From NCBI GenBank assembly GCA_903882875.1, contig CAIRYQ010000055.1, positions 1 to 37,163 on the forward strand: 37,163 nt of DNA, written 5' to 3'. The notes below the pieces were generated by a model, which was not told the DNA's origin, searched no databases, and saw nothing but the letters and a program-made list of their open reading frames with translations. The translations under genes and the position numbers were made by a program. Positions 13,251 through 22,516 of the stretch are shown here, piece after piece (position 1 is the stretch's first letter; each line of letters opens with the position of its first letter). Source of the DNA: an uncultured Spartobacteria bacterium (GTDB lineage: Bacteria > Verrucomicrobiota > Verrucomicrobiia > Chthoniobacterales > Chthoniobacteraceae).

Positions 13251-15595
13251 GCGAGTCCTGACTTCCGCCGCAGCCCCCATTCCCCGAGGAAACATGCGAG
13301 GGCGAAAAGGAACATGCCGCTCGTGTGCCAGAGCGGTTCGGTGCTCGTCTCCGTGATCGGCGACTTCCGCTGCGGCATGTCCCTGGCAAATTTTTCCAGC
13401 CGATCCGGCGCGATCACCTCGCCGCCGGTTTTGCGCGCGAGCTGCTGCATCAGCGCGCGGTTCGGGGCGAGCAGGCGGAATTCGTCCGCGTCGAAATTCG
13501 TGCTCCAGCCTGTCTCAGCGGTGCCCGCGTTCGCGCCGGCGTCGTTCAGCACTGTCGCCTCCACACGGTAGCCGCCGCTCTCGCGCGGAGTGTAGCTGGC
13601 AATGTAGAGCCCTGCGTCCTTCGGCGATGGCTCGGCTGGAATGTTCAGCTCGGCATCCGGCCCCTTCGTGCCCGCGCGCTGGATTTTTAAAGTCACCCGC
13701 GCGTTTTCGATCGGCTCGAATTTTGCGTCGCGGGCGCGCACCTCGATCCGCACCGTCTGCGCATCCGGCTGCGGCTCCGCGCGCACCTCAATGGCTCCGG
13801 GCACGTCTGCAACGAGCCATCGCAACATCTGCCGCCACGCGCGCCCGAGATCCTTCTGTCGCACTTCATCGCCGAGCCCCATGTGCCAGAGGTCGCCGAT
13901 CAGGAGCGCCGCAGCCCGCCCGCGCCCGAACTGCTGCGTGACCAGCGCCGGATGCTCGCCCTTCCCATCGTTCACTGTCGCGATTACGGTCGCCGCGGGC
14001 TTCGCTGCGCCGACGCGATTCAATACGCCAAACGCCGGCACTTCCGCGAGCCGCGCGCGTTCGTCCTGTTCGTTCGTGCGAAGCCGCGCCCACGGCTGCA
14101 GCCAGCCTTCGCGGGTCAGCGAGAGGCGCGCTTCGCCCGGTTCCGCAGCGGTCTTCGTATCGAGATACACCGGCAGCATTTCACCGATCGCGGTGCGCGC
14201 GTAGTTCCCGTCGCCGAACGACTCGGCCCCGCCAAGCATCAGGAAACCCGCTCCGCGCTCGCTCACGAATTTTTGCAGCAGCGACATCTGCGCTGCGGTG
14301 AAAAATTCCGCCTCCACCTTGTCCACGATCACCGCGCGGTATCGGAACAGCTCCTCCGCGGTCTTCGGAAAACCTCCGGCGAGCTCGTTCGTATCCTCTG
14401 TTCCGAGCCGCACCATCACCGGCTGATCGTATCGCTCGATTTCCTCCTTCGACTGGTTCCCGAATCCGCGGAACAGCGGATTGGACGATTCGCCTGCGCG
14501 CCCGCGGAACTCAAACTTCGGCTCGCGCTTCGCGATGCGGATGAGCCCGACGAGTTGCGTCTGCTCCTCGCCCTCGATCGCACGCCGCAGGAACTTGTAT
14601 TCCCAATTCGGCCGCCCGCTCACGTAGAGCACGCGATACGGCCCCTTGCCGCGATCCACGGTCACGATGGATTCGTTGTTCGCCATCGTCATCTCCGGCG
14701 CAGCGCCGTCCTTCGCGCCCACCGTGAGCCGGTAAAAAGCCACGCCAGTCTTTTCCGGACGCAGTTGAAAGCGGAACACGACCGTCTTCGCATCGTGCGG
14801 CACTTTGATCTTCTCCTCCGCCGCAGGCTTTGCGTCCGCAGGCAGCGGCTCTGCACCGATGGGAAAAAGCCGGCCCACGATTTCCTCGTCCGCAAATCCC
14901 GACACCGCGACATCCGCCTGCACGCTCACCGGCGCATCGTCGAACGACGTGAGCGTCACCGCCGTGTTCGTGATCGCGAGATCGCGCCCGACATTGTCCG
15001 TTCCGAAGACGACAGGGAAAACGGGCGGCAGCCCTTCGAACGCCGCCGCATCCGCGAGGTCGCTCGCATTGCCATCCGTCAGCAGCACGATGCCCGCAAG
15101 CGGCTGCCCGTGATGCCGCGCCGCGACCTGCCGCAGCGCCTCGCCGAGCGCGCTCGTGCGTCCGTCGAAATTCATCTCGGCAAAAGTCTCAGTCGGTCGC
15201 AGACGCGAATCGGCGAGGTAGCCGCGCACCTCGAAATTTTCCGCCAGCGGCTTGCGCCACGCGCTCCGCTCACCCGAGAGCGCCTCGCGCATTTCCGCGC
15301 CGCGCGACATCTTCGCGCCCGGCTCGTTCAGCGTGAGACTGCGGCTGTTGTCCGCCACGATCGCAAAGACATTCGCCCCCGGCTTCGCCTTCTCGCGGGA
15401 CCACATCGGCTCAAGCAGGCACGCAAGCAGCGCCGCCACGCCGAGCAGCTTCAGCACAGCGCAAAGCGCGCGGAGCCCCGGGCGTCCCGGCGCGCGCAGA
15501 TACGACCACGCGACAAATGCGATCGCGATCACGCCCGCCACCGCGACCGGCGCGAGCCATTCCTTGCGGGCAAAAAAGATCGAGCCAACGGCCAT
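13247..15595 (-). CDS. Membrane protein with VWA-like and glutamine-amidotransferase-like domains
   Basis: The product is 782 residues. It has two N-terminal membrane helices (about 14-33 and 41-62) and one near the C-terminus (FLFALACFLGEWGL). After the first pair comes a VWA-like domain with an intact metal site, ADNSRSL (Asp82, Ser84, Ser86), and the strand GIVLLTDGN. Next are immunoglobulin-like beta domains, a GATase1-like segment (AVIVDKV ... RGAGFLMLGGAESFG ... LPVYL) and another beta domain. I see no catalytic Cys in the amidotransferase-like part, so it is likely a binding domain. Such proteins accompany MoxR, DUF58 and BatA in Planctomycetes and Verrucomicrobia. The start overlaps the upstream stop by 1 nt (TGATG) and its own stop overlaps the caspase-like start. 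Confidence 0.8.
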   Translation of the reverse strand: MAVGSIFFARKEWLAPVAVAGVIAIAFVAWSYLRAPGRPGLRALCAVLKLLGVAALLACLLEPMWSREKAKPGANVFAIVADNSRSLTLNEPGAKMSRGAEMREALSGERSAWRKPLAENFEVRGYLADSRLRPTETFAEMNFDGRTSALGEALRQVAARHHGQPLAGIVLLTDGNASDLADAAAFEGLPPVFPVVFGTDNVGRDLAITNTAVTLTSFDDAPVSVQADVAVSGFADEEIVGRLFPIGAEPLPADAKPAAEEKIKVPHDAKTVVFRFQLRPEKTGVAFYRLTVGAKDGAAPEMTMANNESIVTVDRGKGPYRVLYVSGRPNWEYKFLRRAIEGEEQTQLVGLIRIAKREPKFEFRGRAGESSNPLFRGFGNQSKEEIERYDQPVMVRLGTEDTNELAGGFPKTAEELFRYRAVIVDKVEAEFFTAAQMSLLQKFVSERGAGFLMLGGAESFGDGNYARTAIGEMLPVYLDTKTAAEPGEARLSLTREGWLQPWARLRTNEQDERARLAEVPAFGVLNRVGAAKPAATVIATVNDGKGEHPALVTQQFGRGRAAALLIGDLWHMGLGDEVRQKDLGRAWRQMLRWLVADVPGAIEVRAEPQPDAQTVRIEVRARDAKFEPIENARVTLKIQRAGTKGPDAELNIPAEPSPKDAGLYIASYTPRESGGYRVEATVLNDAGANAGTAETGWSTNFDADEFRLLAPNRALMQQLARKTGGEVIAPDRLEKFARDMPQRKSPITETSTEPLWHTSGMFLFALACFLGEWGLRRKSGLA

Positions 15596-18500
15596 CAGCG
15601 GCTCCGTCCGAGTTCCTCGTAATATCGCCGCACGCGGTCGGAATATTTCACCGGCACGGGATCGCGATCGATCGGCACCAGCGATTCCTTTGATTCACGC
15701 CGTGCGATCTCCTCGCTCACGCGGTTGCGAAGCTCCGCCAGCGGCTTGCTGATCTGCGACTTCACGATGTCCCACTTCGGCCGCGCGCCATCGCGCTTAA
15801 ACTCCGAGCGCACGACTTTCGCCGTCTCGCGAATCTCCGCGACCTCGCGGCGCAACTGCTGCGAATCCAGCATCTCCTCGACATTCCGAAGCCGGTCCGA
15901 CCAGTCCACAAATCCTTCGCCTGTGAGCGGCGCGCGCTGATCGAACTGCGGCCCGCCATCCAGTCCTCCTCCGCCATTCGCCCCGCCATTGTTCGCGCCA
16001 GTCCCCGCACTCGCAGACGATGCGATGTCCGCAAGGCGCGATCCCGCGCGCCTGCCGCCCGGCTGCTCGCCACCGCGCTGCGCGCCAGGCTTGCTGCCAC
16101 CATCCGACTGGCCGGCAGCAGCCCCTTGCGAATTCTGCGACTGCCCGTCAGCGCCAGTGCCACTCTTGCCGTCGCCCTGTTTTCCTTCGCCGTCCCCCTG
16201 CGCTTGTTGCCCCTGTCCTTTTTGCCCCTGTCCTTTTTGCCCTTCACTTGGCCGGCCATCGCCTTTCTGCGCGTCTCCCTTCTGTCCATCACCTTGCCGG
16301 CCGTCGTCTTTTTGTCCCTGGCCCTTTTGCGAAACACCCTTTTGCCCATCACCCTTTTCGCCTTGGCCTTTCTGTCCGTCGCCTTGCTGCCTGCCGCTTT
16401 TCTGTCCCTCGCCCTTCTGCGAGTCTCCCTGCTTTCCCGAATTTTTCTTCTCTCCATCGCCGCCAGATTTTTCACCGTCCGCCTTCGCCTCGCCACCTTT
16501 GCCCGGCTCTGAATTTTTCTCGCCCGCGCCCTCACGCGATCCGTCCGTCCCTTTTTGTTCCCCGTCGTTCACGGCCAAATCGGGACGCGCTTGCGCCATC
16601 TCGCGATCGAGCTGCTTGCCGAGCGAATCGAGTTCCGCGCGCGCCTGACGCAGCGCCTCCGCCTCGTCGCCGAGCACGCTCTCCGCCGCACGCTCCACGC
16701 CCTTCTTCACATTCTCCACCTCGCCGCGCGCCTTCTGTTCAAAGTCCTTCACCTGCGGCCGCATCCCGCGCCGCGCGAGTTCGCCCGCCTTCTTCAGCGT
16801 CTCGTCCGTCCCCGCCTGCGCGTTCTCGCGCAGTGTGTCGTAAAGCTGTCGCGCCAGCAACGGCTCCGCGGCCTCGGCCTGCTCGGACACGCGCTGCATC
16901 TGCTCGCGCAAATCGCCGAGCCCCTTTTGCTGCTGTTCAAATTCCTGCGCCAGCTTCTCGCGTGGGCTCGATCCGTCGAGCGTCCGCCGCTCCTTTTCCT
17001 GCGGTTTCGCACCGAGTTCCTCCGCGATCTTTTCCTGCTTCTCCGCGAGTTCGCGCGCATCCGCGCGCATCTGCCGCATCTCGTCCTTGAACTGCCCGCT
17101 CGCCTTCTTGCGCAAGTCATCGCGCATTTTCTGAAAGCCCTGCTCCGCGCGTTTCCCCTCGGCCAGCGCGCGGGATGATTCGCCCTTCTGCATGGACTCC
17201 GCCGCCTGCTGCGCATCATTCCGCGTCTGCTCGAGCTGCTTTCGCTCCTCGGCGAAACGCGACTGGTTCTCCTGCTTCTCCATCTTCTGCTTCAGCTCGT
17301 CCGCATCCGCGAGAAGCTGCTGCTCCTCTTCGCGCAACCGCTTGAGCTGCCGCTTCGCCTCCTCGCGTTCCTTCTCCGTCCTTGCCTCCTCGATCGCATT
17401 TTGCAGCTCCTTCACGCGCTCATTGATGTTCGCCTGCCGCTGCGCGAGTTCCTTCAGCCGGTTCAAAACGGCGAGCTGCTCCTTCTGCTGTTCGTTCTGC
17501 GGCTGCTCGGCCTCGCTCTGCTTTTCGTAACGCTTCTTCTCGTCCTTCATTTCGAGCTGTCCGAGCTGCCTGTCGCCCTGCTGCTGTCCCTTGCCTTTTC
17601 CCTGCTGATTTCGCTGCACGCGAAATTCATGCGCCGCGAGTTTCAAGAGCGCGTTGTAAGCCGCCTGCTCCGCCGCGAGCGCATCGGGCAGCGGTGCGGC
17701 CGTCTTCTCCGCCGCGGTGAGATGCCCGAGCGCGCGCTGCATTTCCTGCATCACCGTCGCCACCATCGCCGCGGATTTCGGCTCCTCTATTTTTTCCGCG
17801 AGCTTCTGCGCCATGCCGAGCGCCTCCGCCTGCGAATCCTTCACCACCGGCTCGTCCTTGAGAAATTTTTCACTTGGTTCCGGCGCAGCCGCATTGTCCT
17901 CCGCGCGCTTCAGGTTCCACGTTGCGGTGATGATCTGCTTTTGCAAATCCGCGACCTTCGTCGCCTCACCGCCTGCACCGCCGCCCGGCGGTGGCTGGCC
18001 GCCAGAGCTGTCATCGCCGGGCCGGTAGATTTCCTCGAACGGCCGCACCTCCGCGAAGAAAATATCGCTCTGCGTCCGGCGCGGCTTTCCATCCGGCCCG
18101 ATGTCCTCGGCCCACACATGCCACGACACCAGCTCGTCCACCTTCACGCCGATCTCCTCAAGCTTCAGCACATGCTCCAGATGCAATTTTTCGTCCGGCT
18201 TTGAGTCGTGCGCGAGCACGACGTCCTTCGTCTCGCCGCCACCGATGGAATAGCTGATGCCCGCTGCGCGCAGCCCGAAGTCATCCCACGCATCCACGCG
18301 GAACGCGACCTCCTCGATCGGCGACACGCGCTGGTCACCCTTCGGCGTCACGATCTTCAGTTCGGGCCGACGGTTCGGCAGCGCATCGAGCGAAAATGTC
18401 GCTGCAAGCTTGTTCGCTCGCCCGTCGGCGTCCTTGAGTTTCAGCTCCCACACCTTGCTTTCGCGGACGGGAAAATCCTTCAGCTCCGCGACCGCCTTCG

Positions 18501-19491
18501 CGGGATTCACGATCAGAGGCACCACGCTTCCGTCCTTCGCCACAAGCGATGCGGACTGCACGGGCTTGTTGAGTTGAAACGACACATCGAGCGTCGCCCC
18601 CTGCACCGCGCCCACGCGCCGTGTGTCGGCGATCAATTTGTCCGGCAGCTTTGCAAACTCCGGGAAGCGCACGAGCGCATCCGCACGATCCAGCCGAGGA
18701 TGCTCGAACACCTTCACCAAAAATTCACGCGTCGCACGCCCCGCATATTCCACGCGATACGCGAGGTCGCCCGTCACCTCCGGCACGCCGCCGCCGAAAA
18801 CCGGATCGTCGAGATTTTTCACCAGCGCGATGCGCTTCGCCGGAGCATTCATCGGACTGAGCACGAGCGCCGCCTCGCTCGGCACGTCGCGTCCAAATTT
18901 GGCCAGCACCACGAGCCCCGCGCCGCGCTCCAATTCCACATCGCCGGGCGTGACAGTCACCTCTTCTTGCGAATGCTTAGCCACAGTCGGCGTCGTATCT
19001 TCCGAGGAAGGCCGGAGCGCTGCCGCCGAGAATCCGAGCAGCGCGAGCATTGCAAATTGCAAAACGGTCGCACCCGCGAGCTGCCAGCCGGGAACCGCCT
19101 GCATGCAATCACGCCTCCGCATTTCCGCCACCGCATCCGCCACCACTCGCTGCTGGAGAAAGTCGAGCTTGCCCGTCGCGGAATCGGGGCGCTGCTCCAC
19201 CGCCGTGACGAGCAGCGCGTGCAAATCCGGATGCCGCTGCTCCACGCTCCGCGCAATCCCAAGGTAATCCGGCTCCCACGCCGCGATCTTCCGTAGCACC
19301 ACGATCCACGCCGCGAGCACCGCAACGCCCAGCGCAGCGGCAGCGGCGGCGCTGCGCCCATTCGATCTCCAGAGCAAAAATCCCACGGCACCAAGAATGA
19401 GCCACGCCACCGCGGCCCACAGCATGAGACGGAGAAGTTTTTGCCGCCGGACAACCGGCTCCAGTGCAGATTTCAGCAGAGGCAGAGTCAT
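15595..19491 (-). CDS. Very large coiled-coil membrane protein of the MoxR operon (DUF4175-like)
   Basis: The product is 1298 residues from ATG 19491, which overlaps the upstream TGA as ATGA; the longer frame to 19590 is rejected for that reason. Two N-terminal membrane helices (22-40 and 46-66) and a third (137-159) resemble DUF4175 proteins. Beta-rich extracytoplasmic domains follow to about residue 500. Then comes a long Glu/Gln/Lys/Ala-rich coiled coil (about 515-980) and a low-complexity region (about 980-1180) built of degenerate GDGQKG/KGQGQ units. The C-terminal helical domain (1190-1298, with WSDRLRNVEEMLDS) ends YYEELGRSR. It is probably the scaffold on which the VWA partners assemble. 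It is the largest member of the operon. Confidence 0.8.
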   Translation of the reverse strand: MTLPLLKSALEPVVRRQKLLRLMLWAAVAWLILGAVGFLLWRSNGRSAAAAAALGVAVLAAWIVVLRKIAAWEPDYLGIARSVEQRHPDLHALLVTAVEQRPDSATGKLDFLQQRVVADAVAEMRRRDCMQAVPGWQLAGATVLQFAMLALLGFSAAALRPSSEDTTPTVAKHSQEEVTVTPGDVELERGAGLVVLAKFGRDVPSEAALVLSPMNAPAKRIALVKNLDDPVFGGGVPEVTGDLAYRVEYAGRATREFLVKVFEHPRLDRADALVRFPEFAKLPDKLIADTRRVGAVQGATLDVSFQLNKPVQSASLVAKDGSVVPLIVNPAKAVAELKDFPVRESKVWELKLKDADGRANKLAATFSLDALPNRRPELKIVTPKGDQRVSPIEEVAFRVDAWDDFGLRAAGISYSIGGGETKDVVLAHDSKPDEKLHLEHVLKLEEIGVKVDELVSWHVWAEDIGPDGKPRRTQSDIFFAEVRPFEEIYRPGDDSSGGQPPPGGGAGGEATKVADLQKQIITATWNLKRAEDNAAAPEPSEKFLKDEPVVKDSQAEALGMAQKLAEKIEEPKSAAMVATVMQEMQRALGHLTAAEKTAAPLPDALAAEQAAYNALLKLAAHEFRVQRNQQGKGKGQQQGDRQLGQLEMKDEKKRYEKQSEAEQPQNEQQKEQLAVLNRLKELAQRQANINERVKELQNAIEEARTEKEREEAKRQLKRLREEEQQLLADADELKQKMEKQENQSRFAEERKQLEQTRNDAQQAAESMQKGESSRALAEGKRAEQGFQKMRDDLRKKASGQFKDEMRQMRADARELAEKQEKIAEELGAKPQEKERRTLDGSSPREKLAQEFEQQQKGLGDLREQMQRVSEQAEAAEPLLARQLYDTLRENAQAGTDETLKKAGELARRGMRPQVKDFEQKARGEVENVKKGVERAAESVLGDEAEALRQARAELDSLGKQLDREMAQARPDLAVNDGEQKGTDGSREGAGEKNSEPGKGGEAKADGEKSGGDGEKKNSGKQGDSQKGEGQKSGRQQGDGQKGQGEKGDGQKGVSQKGQGQKDDGRQGDGQKGDAQKGDGRPSEGQKGQGQKGQGQQAQGDGEGKQGDGKSGTGADGQSQNSQGAAAGQSDGGSKPGAQRGGEQPGGRRAGSRLADIASSASAGTGANNGGANGGGGLDGGPQFDQRAPLTGEGFVDWSDRLRNVEEMLDSQQLRREVAEIRETAKVVRSEFKRDGARPKWDIVKSQISKPLAELRNRVSEEIARRESKESLVPIDRDPVPVKYSDRVRRYYEELGRSR

Positions 19492-21554
19492 GGGATGACC
19501 TCGGGGTTGCGTTGGGTTGCGGAGAGTTTCGCAGCGACGGCGGTTTCCACCAGCAGGAAGATCACCGCGGCGATCACGAGCCAGCGCCACAGTTTCTGCT
19601 TCTGCTCGGCCTCGGTCGCGGCGGCGTGGATGCCCGTATCCGCCGCCGTCGCAGAGGTCTGCTTTTCTCCCACCGGCAATGCGAGCGCCGCGAGTGCATC
19701 GGGCGCGAGCGGCGACGTGCGGCTTTCCTCGGGATCGAGATTCACGACAAAGCGAAGTTCGCCGGGATTCGCGACGTAGATCCCCGGCTGATCGGTCGCG
19801 GTGAATTTTCCGCCCGCGGCGACGGACGCCTCCGCGCCATCCGGCTTGCGCATCGTGAATGGCTGCGGGCCGGGCGGCAGCGCGATTTCATCGCCGACAA
19901 AATACTGCGCACGCGTCGGTGGCAGTCCCGCGCTTTCATCGAGAAGTGCGTGCAGCATCGGGACGAATTTTGACGACAGCGCAAGCTGGCTGTCCGCCGG
20001 ACGCCAACTGCTCGTGAGCACGATCACCGTGCCTTTCCCGAGCGGGACGCGCACAATCGCCGGGTCGCGGCTCTCGAAGCTCGCGAGCACACGCGCACCC
20101 GGAAGCACCGCAGGATCGATCCGGCGGTAGCGCCAGAAATGGATCTTCGTGAAATCGCTGAAGCGCGGATCGGCGAACGGCGCGAACAGCGGGCTCTGGA
20201 AATCAATCTGCGCGAGCAGCGCGTATTCACGGACCGCAGCCTCTTCGGCGCTGACTTCAGGAATCTCGATCAGCCGCGCGAGCGTCGGCGCGCTCTTCAC
20301 ATCGGTGAGCGGCACCACCACGAGCTTCCCCTCGCGGGCGAACTGCCGGGCCGCGGCAAGCTGTGCGTCCGTCGGCCCTTCGCCGAGCACGACGAGCTGT
20401 GCTTTTTGAAATTCAAACGTCGCGACCGGATCGTTCGCACGGCGCGCGGTGATTTCGACGATCTCCTGCGAGGTCTGCTGAAACGCCCGACGCAGATAGA
20501 ACAGCGAACCGCGCGTGTTGTCGTCCGCATCCGCACCGAGGAACATCACGGGCATCCGTCGCGGCTGCGGCGGGAGCAGCCAGAGCGTGTTGTCAAAATC
20601 CACCTCGTCGCCGGTGAGCGCGAGCTTCTCCACGCCCGCCGGAAGTTTTGGCACGCGCACCACCCGGCTCTGCCCCGCCGGGACATAGACATCGAGCCCC
20701 GCATCCGCATCCGCACCCCACGTGAGGCGGAAACGCTCCGCCTTCGCCTCCGCCGCGTTGCTCACGCGCACACGCATCGCGCCATCCGCACCCTGCGCCT
20801 CCTTTTCCTCGCCGCCGACGAGCCATTGCGGCGCGGCATTGCCGGTGTTTGTGGCGACCACTTTCTCGAAACGTACGGACACATTCGCCGGCCATTCGAG
20901 GCCCTGAAGACCGTCGAGACGAGCGCCTTCCTGCATGTCGCTGATGATCACGATCTCACCGCGCGTCGGCACCGTTTCGCGAGCGACGCTGATCAGATCG
21001 AGCGCCTGCAAGATCGCCGCGCCGAGATTCGTCCCGCTCCATCCCGGGTTCACCGATGCAAGCTGCCGCACCGCGCCGGGGACGCGTTCGCCGACCGGCG
21101 TCGTGCGCCAGCGCTCCATGTCGGTGAGAACGCGCGATGTGCGATCGAAAGTAACGACGGCAACGCTGTCGAGCGGTGTCATCGAGCGGAGCAGCGCCTC
21201 GGCCTTTTCCTGCGCCTGCGTCCAAAGCGTCTCGCGCCTCATGCTCGCACTTGTGTCCATGAGGATCGCGACCCGCCGCCCGGCACCATGCGTGTCCGCA
21301 TTCTTCGCAGCGCTCTCGCGGAAAAACGGACGCGCAAACCCGAGCGCCAACGCGAGCAGCACGAGGCAGCGCAACAGCAGCAGCCAGAGATTTTCGATGC
21401 GGCTCCGTCGCGTCACGCGCGGCGGAGTCGGCTGGAGAAACATGAGCGAGCTGAACGGCTTCACCTCGCGCGTCGTGCGGCGGATAAGATGAAAAATGAT
21501 CGGCCCGACGACCGCAAGCGCACCGAAGAGAAACAGCGGCGAGAGGAAATTCAC
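19488..21554 (-). CDS. BatA-like protein with VWA domain
   Basis: The product is 688 residues. The start is GTG 21554 overlapping the upstream TGA (GTGA). The N-terminal BatA domain has NFLSPLFLFGALAVVGPIIF with HLIRR, followed by a second helix (about 56-76). The VWA domain (about 95-270) has an intact MIDAS motif MDTSASM (Asp100, Ser102, Ser104), SGTNLGAA and EIVIISDMQEG. Beta-sandwich domains and a Rossmann-like segment follow, with a C-terminal membrane helix (WLVIAAVIFLLVETAVA). BatA proteins were named for Bacteroides aerotolerance. In general MoxR-linked VWA proteins present or remodel client proteins at the membrane. This copy lies directly after DUF58. Confidence 0.85.
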   Translation of the reverse strand: MNFLSPLFLFGALAVVGPIIFHLIRRTTREVKPFSSLMFLQPTPPRVTRRSRIENLWLLLLRCLVLLALALGFARPFFRESAAKNADTHGAGRRVAILMDTSASMRRETLWTQAQEKAEALLRSMTPLDSVAVVTFDRTSRVLTDMERWRTTPVGERVPGAVRQLASVNPGWSGTNLGAAILQALDLISVARETVPTRGEIVIISDMQEGARLDGLQGLEWPANVSVRFEKVVATNTGNAAPQWLVGGEEKEAQGADGAMRVRVSNAAEAKAERFRLTWGADADAGLDVYVPAGQSRVVRVPKLPAGVEKLALTGDEVDFDNTLWLLPPQPRRMPVMFLGADADDNTRGSLFYLRRAFQQTSQEIVEITARRANDPVATFEFQKAQLVVLGEGPTDAQLAAARQFAREGKLVVVPLTDVKSAPTLARLIEIPEVSAEEAAVREYALLAQIDFQSPLFAPFADPRFSDFTKIHFWRYRRIDPAVLPGARVLASFESRDPAIVRVPLGKGTVIVLTSSWRPADSQLALSSKFVPMLHALLDESAGLPPTRAQYFVGDEIALPPGPQPFTMRKPDGAEASVAAGGKFTATDQPGIYVANPGELRFVVNLDPEESRTSPLAPDALAALALPVGEKQTSATAADTGIHAAATEAEQKQKLWRWLVIAAVIFLLVETAVAAKLSATQRNPEVIP

Positions 21555-22507
21555 GCCGCCCCCTTTCTGCGGATGAGCTTCCCGCGCATTGAGCGCGCTT
21601 TCAGAAAATCAAACAGCGCGAGTTCGAGCGGCTTCGAGGTGTCGAGCAGCACATGGCTGATGCCGAGTCCTTCGCATGTGCCGCGCACGGACTCCAAGTG
21701 CGCCTCGAAGCGCCGCACGTATTCCGCGCGGGCCAGCGACGGATCGAGGAACAGATCGCGCCCGCTCTCCATGTCGAGAAAGCGCGCAGCCTGATCGAAA
21801 TCGAACGTCCGCTCCGCCGGATCGATCACTTGGAAAACGACCACCTCATGCCGGCTCGCCGTGAGCAGCGCCAGCGAAGTCGCGAGCGATTCAATCGGCG
21901 CAAGCAGATCGCTGATGAGCACGATCAGGCTGCGCTTTCGCACCAGCTCCGCGATGCGCCGCAGCGGTGCCGCGAGATCCGTGCTGCTGCCGTGCGCAGG
22001 CTTTTCCAGCGCGAGCATGAGATGCCGCAGATGGCCGGGGCGGTTCCGCGCGGGCAGGTATTCGCGCACCTGCTCGTCGAAGGTGAACAGCCCCGTGGCG
22101 TCGCCCTGGTGCGAGAGAAAATACGCAAGCGTCGCCGCGAGCGTGCGCGCGTAGTCCGCCTTCGTGTAGCCACGCGAGCCGAAGCTCATTGAGCGGCTGG
22201 AATCCACGAGCAGACTGCAACGCAGGTTCGTCTCGTCCTCGAATTTCTTGATGAAATACCGATCCGTCCGCGCCACGAGCCGCCAGTCGAGATACCGCAG
22301 ATCATCGCCCTGCGCATACGGACGATACTCGGTGAACTCGACCGAGAAGCCGTGATACGGGCTGCGATGAATCCCGTGCCAGAATCCCTCGACCACCGTG
22401 CGAGCGCGCAGTTCGAGATTGCGGATCGCCATCAGCGCCTTCGGATCGAGAAACGACGCTCCGCCCGTGTGGGGCGTCTTCGTCGAAGTCTGCGGCGCGG
22501 CGGACAT
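21551..22507 (-). CDS. DUF58 domain protein
   Basis: The product is 318 residues with no signal peptide. The DUF58 hallmark block YHGFSVEFTEYRPYAQGDD then RYLDWRL is present at residues 51-77. A VWA-like site, LLVDSSRSMSFG (Asp102, Ser104, Ser106), follows. Further blocks are ADYARTLAATLAYFL, SLIVLISDLL and a C-terminal domain ending RRKGAA. DUF58 proteins are the standard cytosolic partner of MoxR ATPases. The stop overlaps the BatA start by 4 nt; the upstream MoxR gene ends 9 nt before its ATG. Confidence 0.9.
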   Translation of the reverse strand: MSAAPQTSTKTPHTGGASFLDPKALMAIRNLELRARTVVEGFWHGIHRSPYHGFSVEFTEYRPYAQGDDLRYLDWRLVARTDRYFIKKFEDETNLRCSLLVDSSRSMSFGSRGYTKADYARTLAATLAYFLSHQGDATGLFTFDEQVREYLPARNRPGHLRHLMLALEKPAHGSSTDLAAPLRRIAELVRKRSLIVLISDLLAPIESLATSLALLTASRHEVVVFQVIDPAERTFDFDQAARFLDMESGRDLFLDPSLARAEYVRRFEAHLESVRGTCEGLGISHVLLDTSKPLELALFDFLKARSMRGKLIRRKGAA

Positions 22508-22516
22508 TGGTAGTCT

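Noticed and set aside
13883-15622. 579-aa plus-strand frame opposite the VWA/amidotransferase gene, and similar long antisense frames (for example 26874-29741, 31810-34755)
   Set aside because: Arg/His-rich shadow frames typical of high-GC coding DNA; the opposite strand has clear domain matches.
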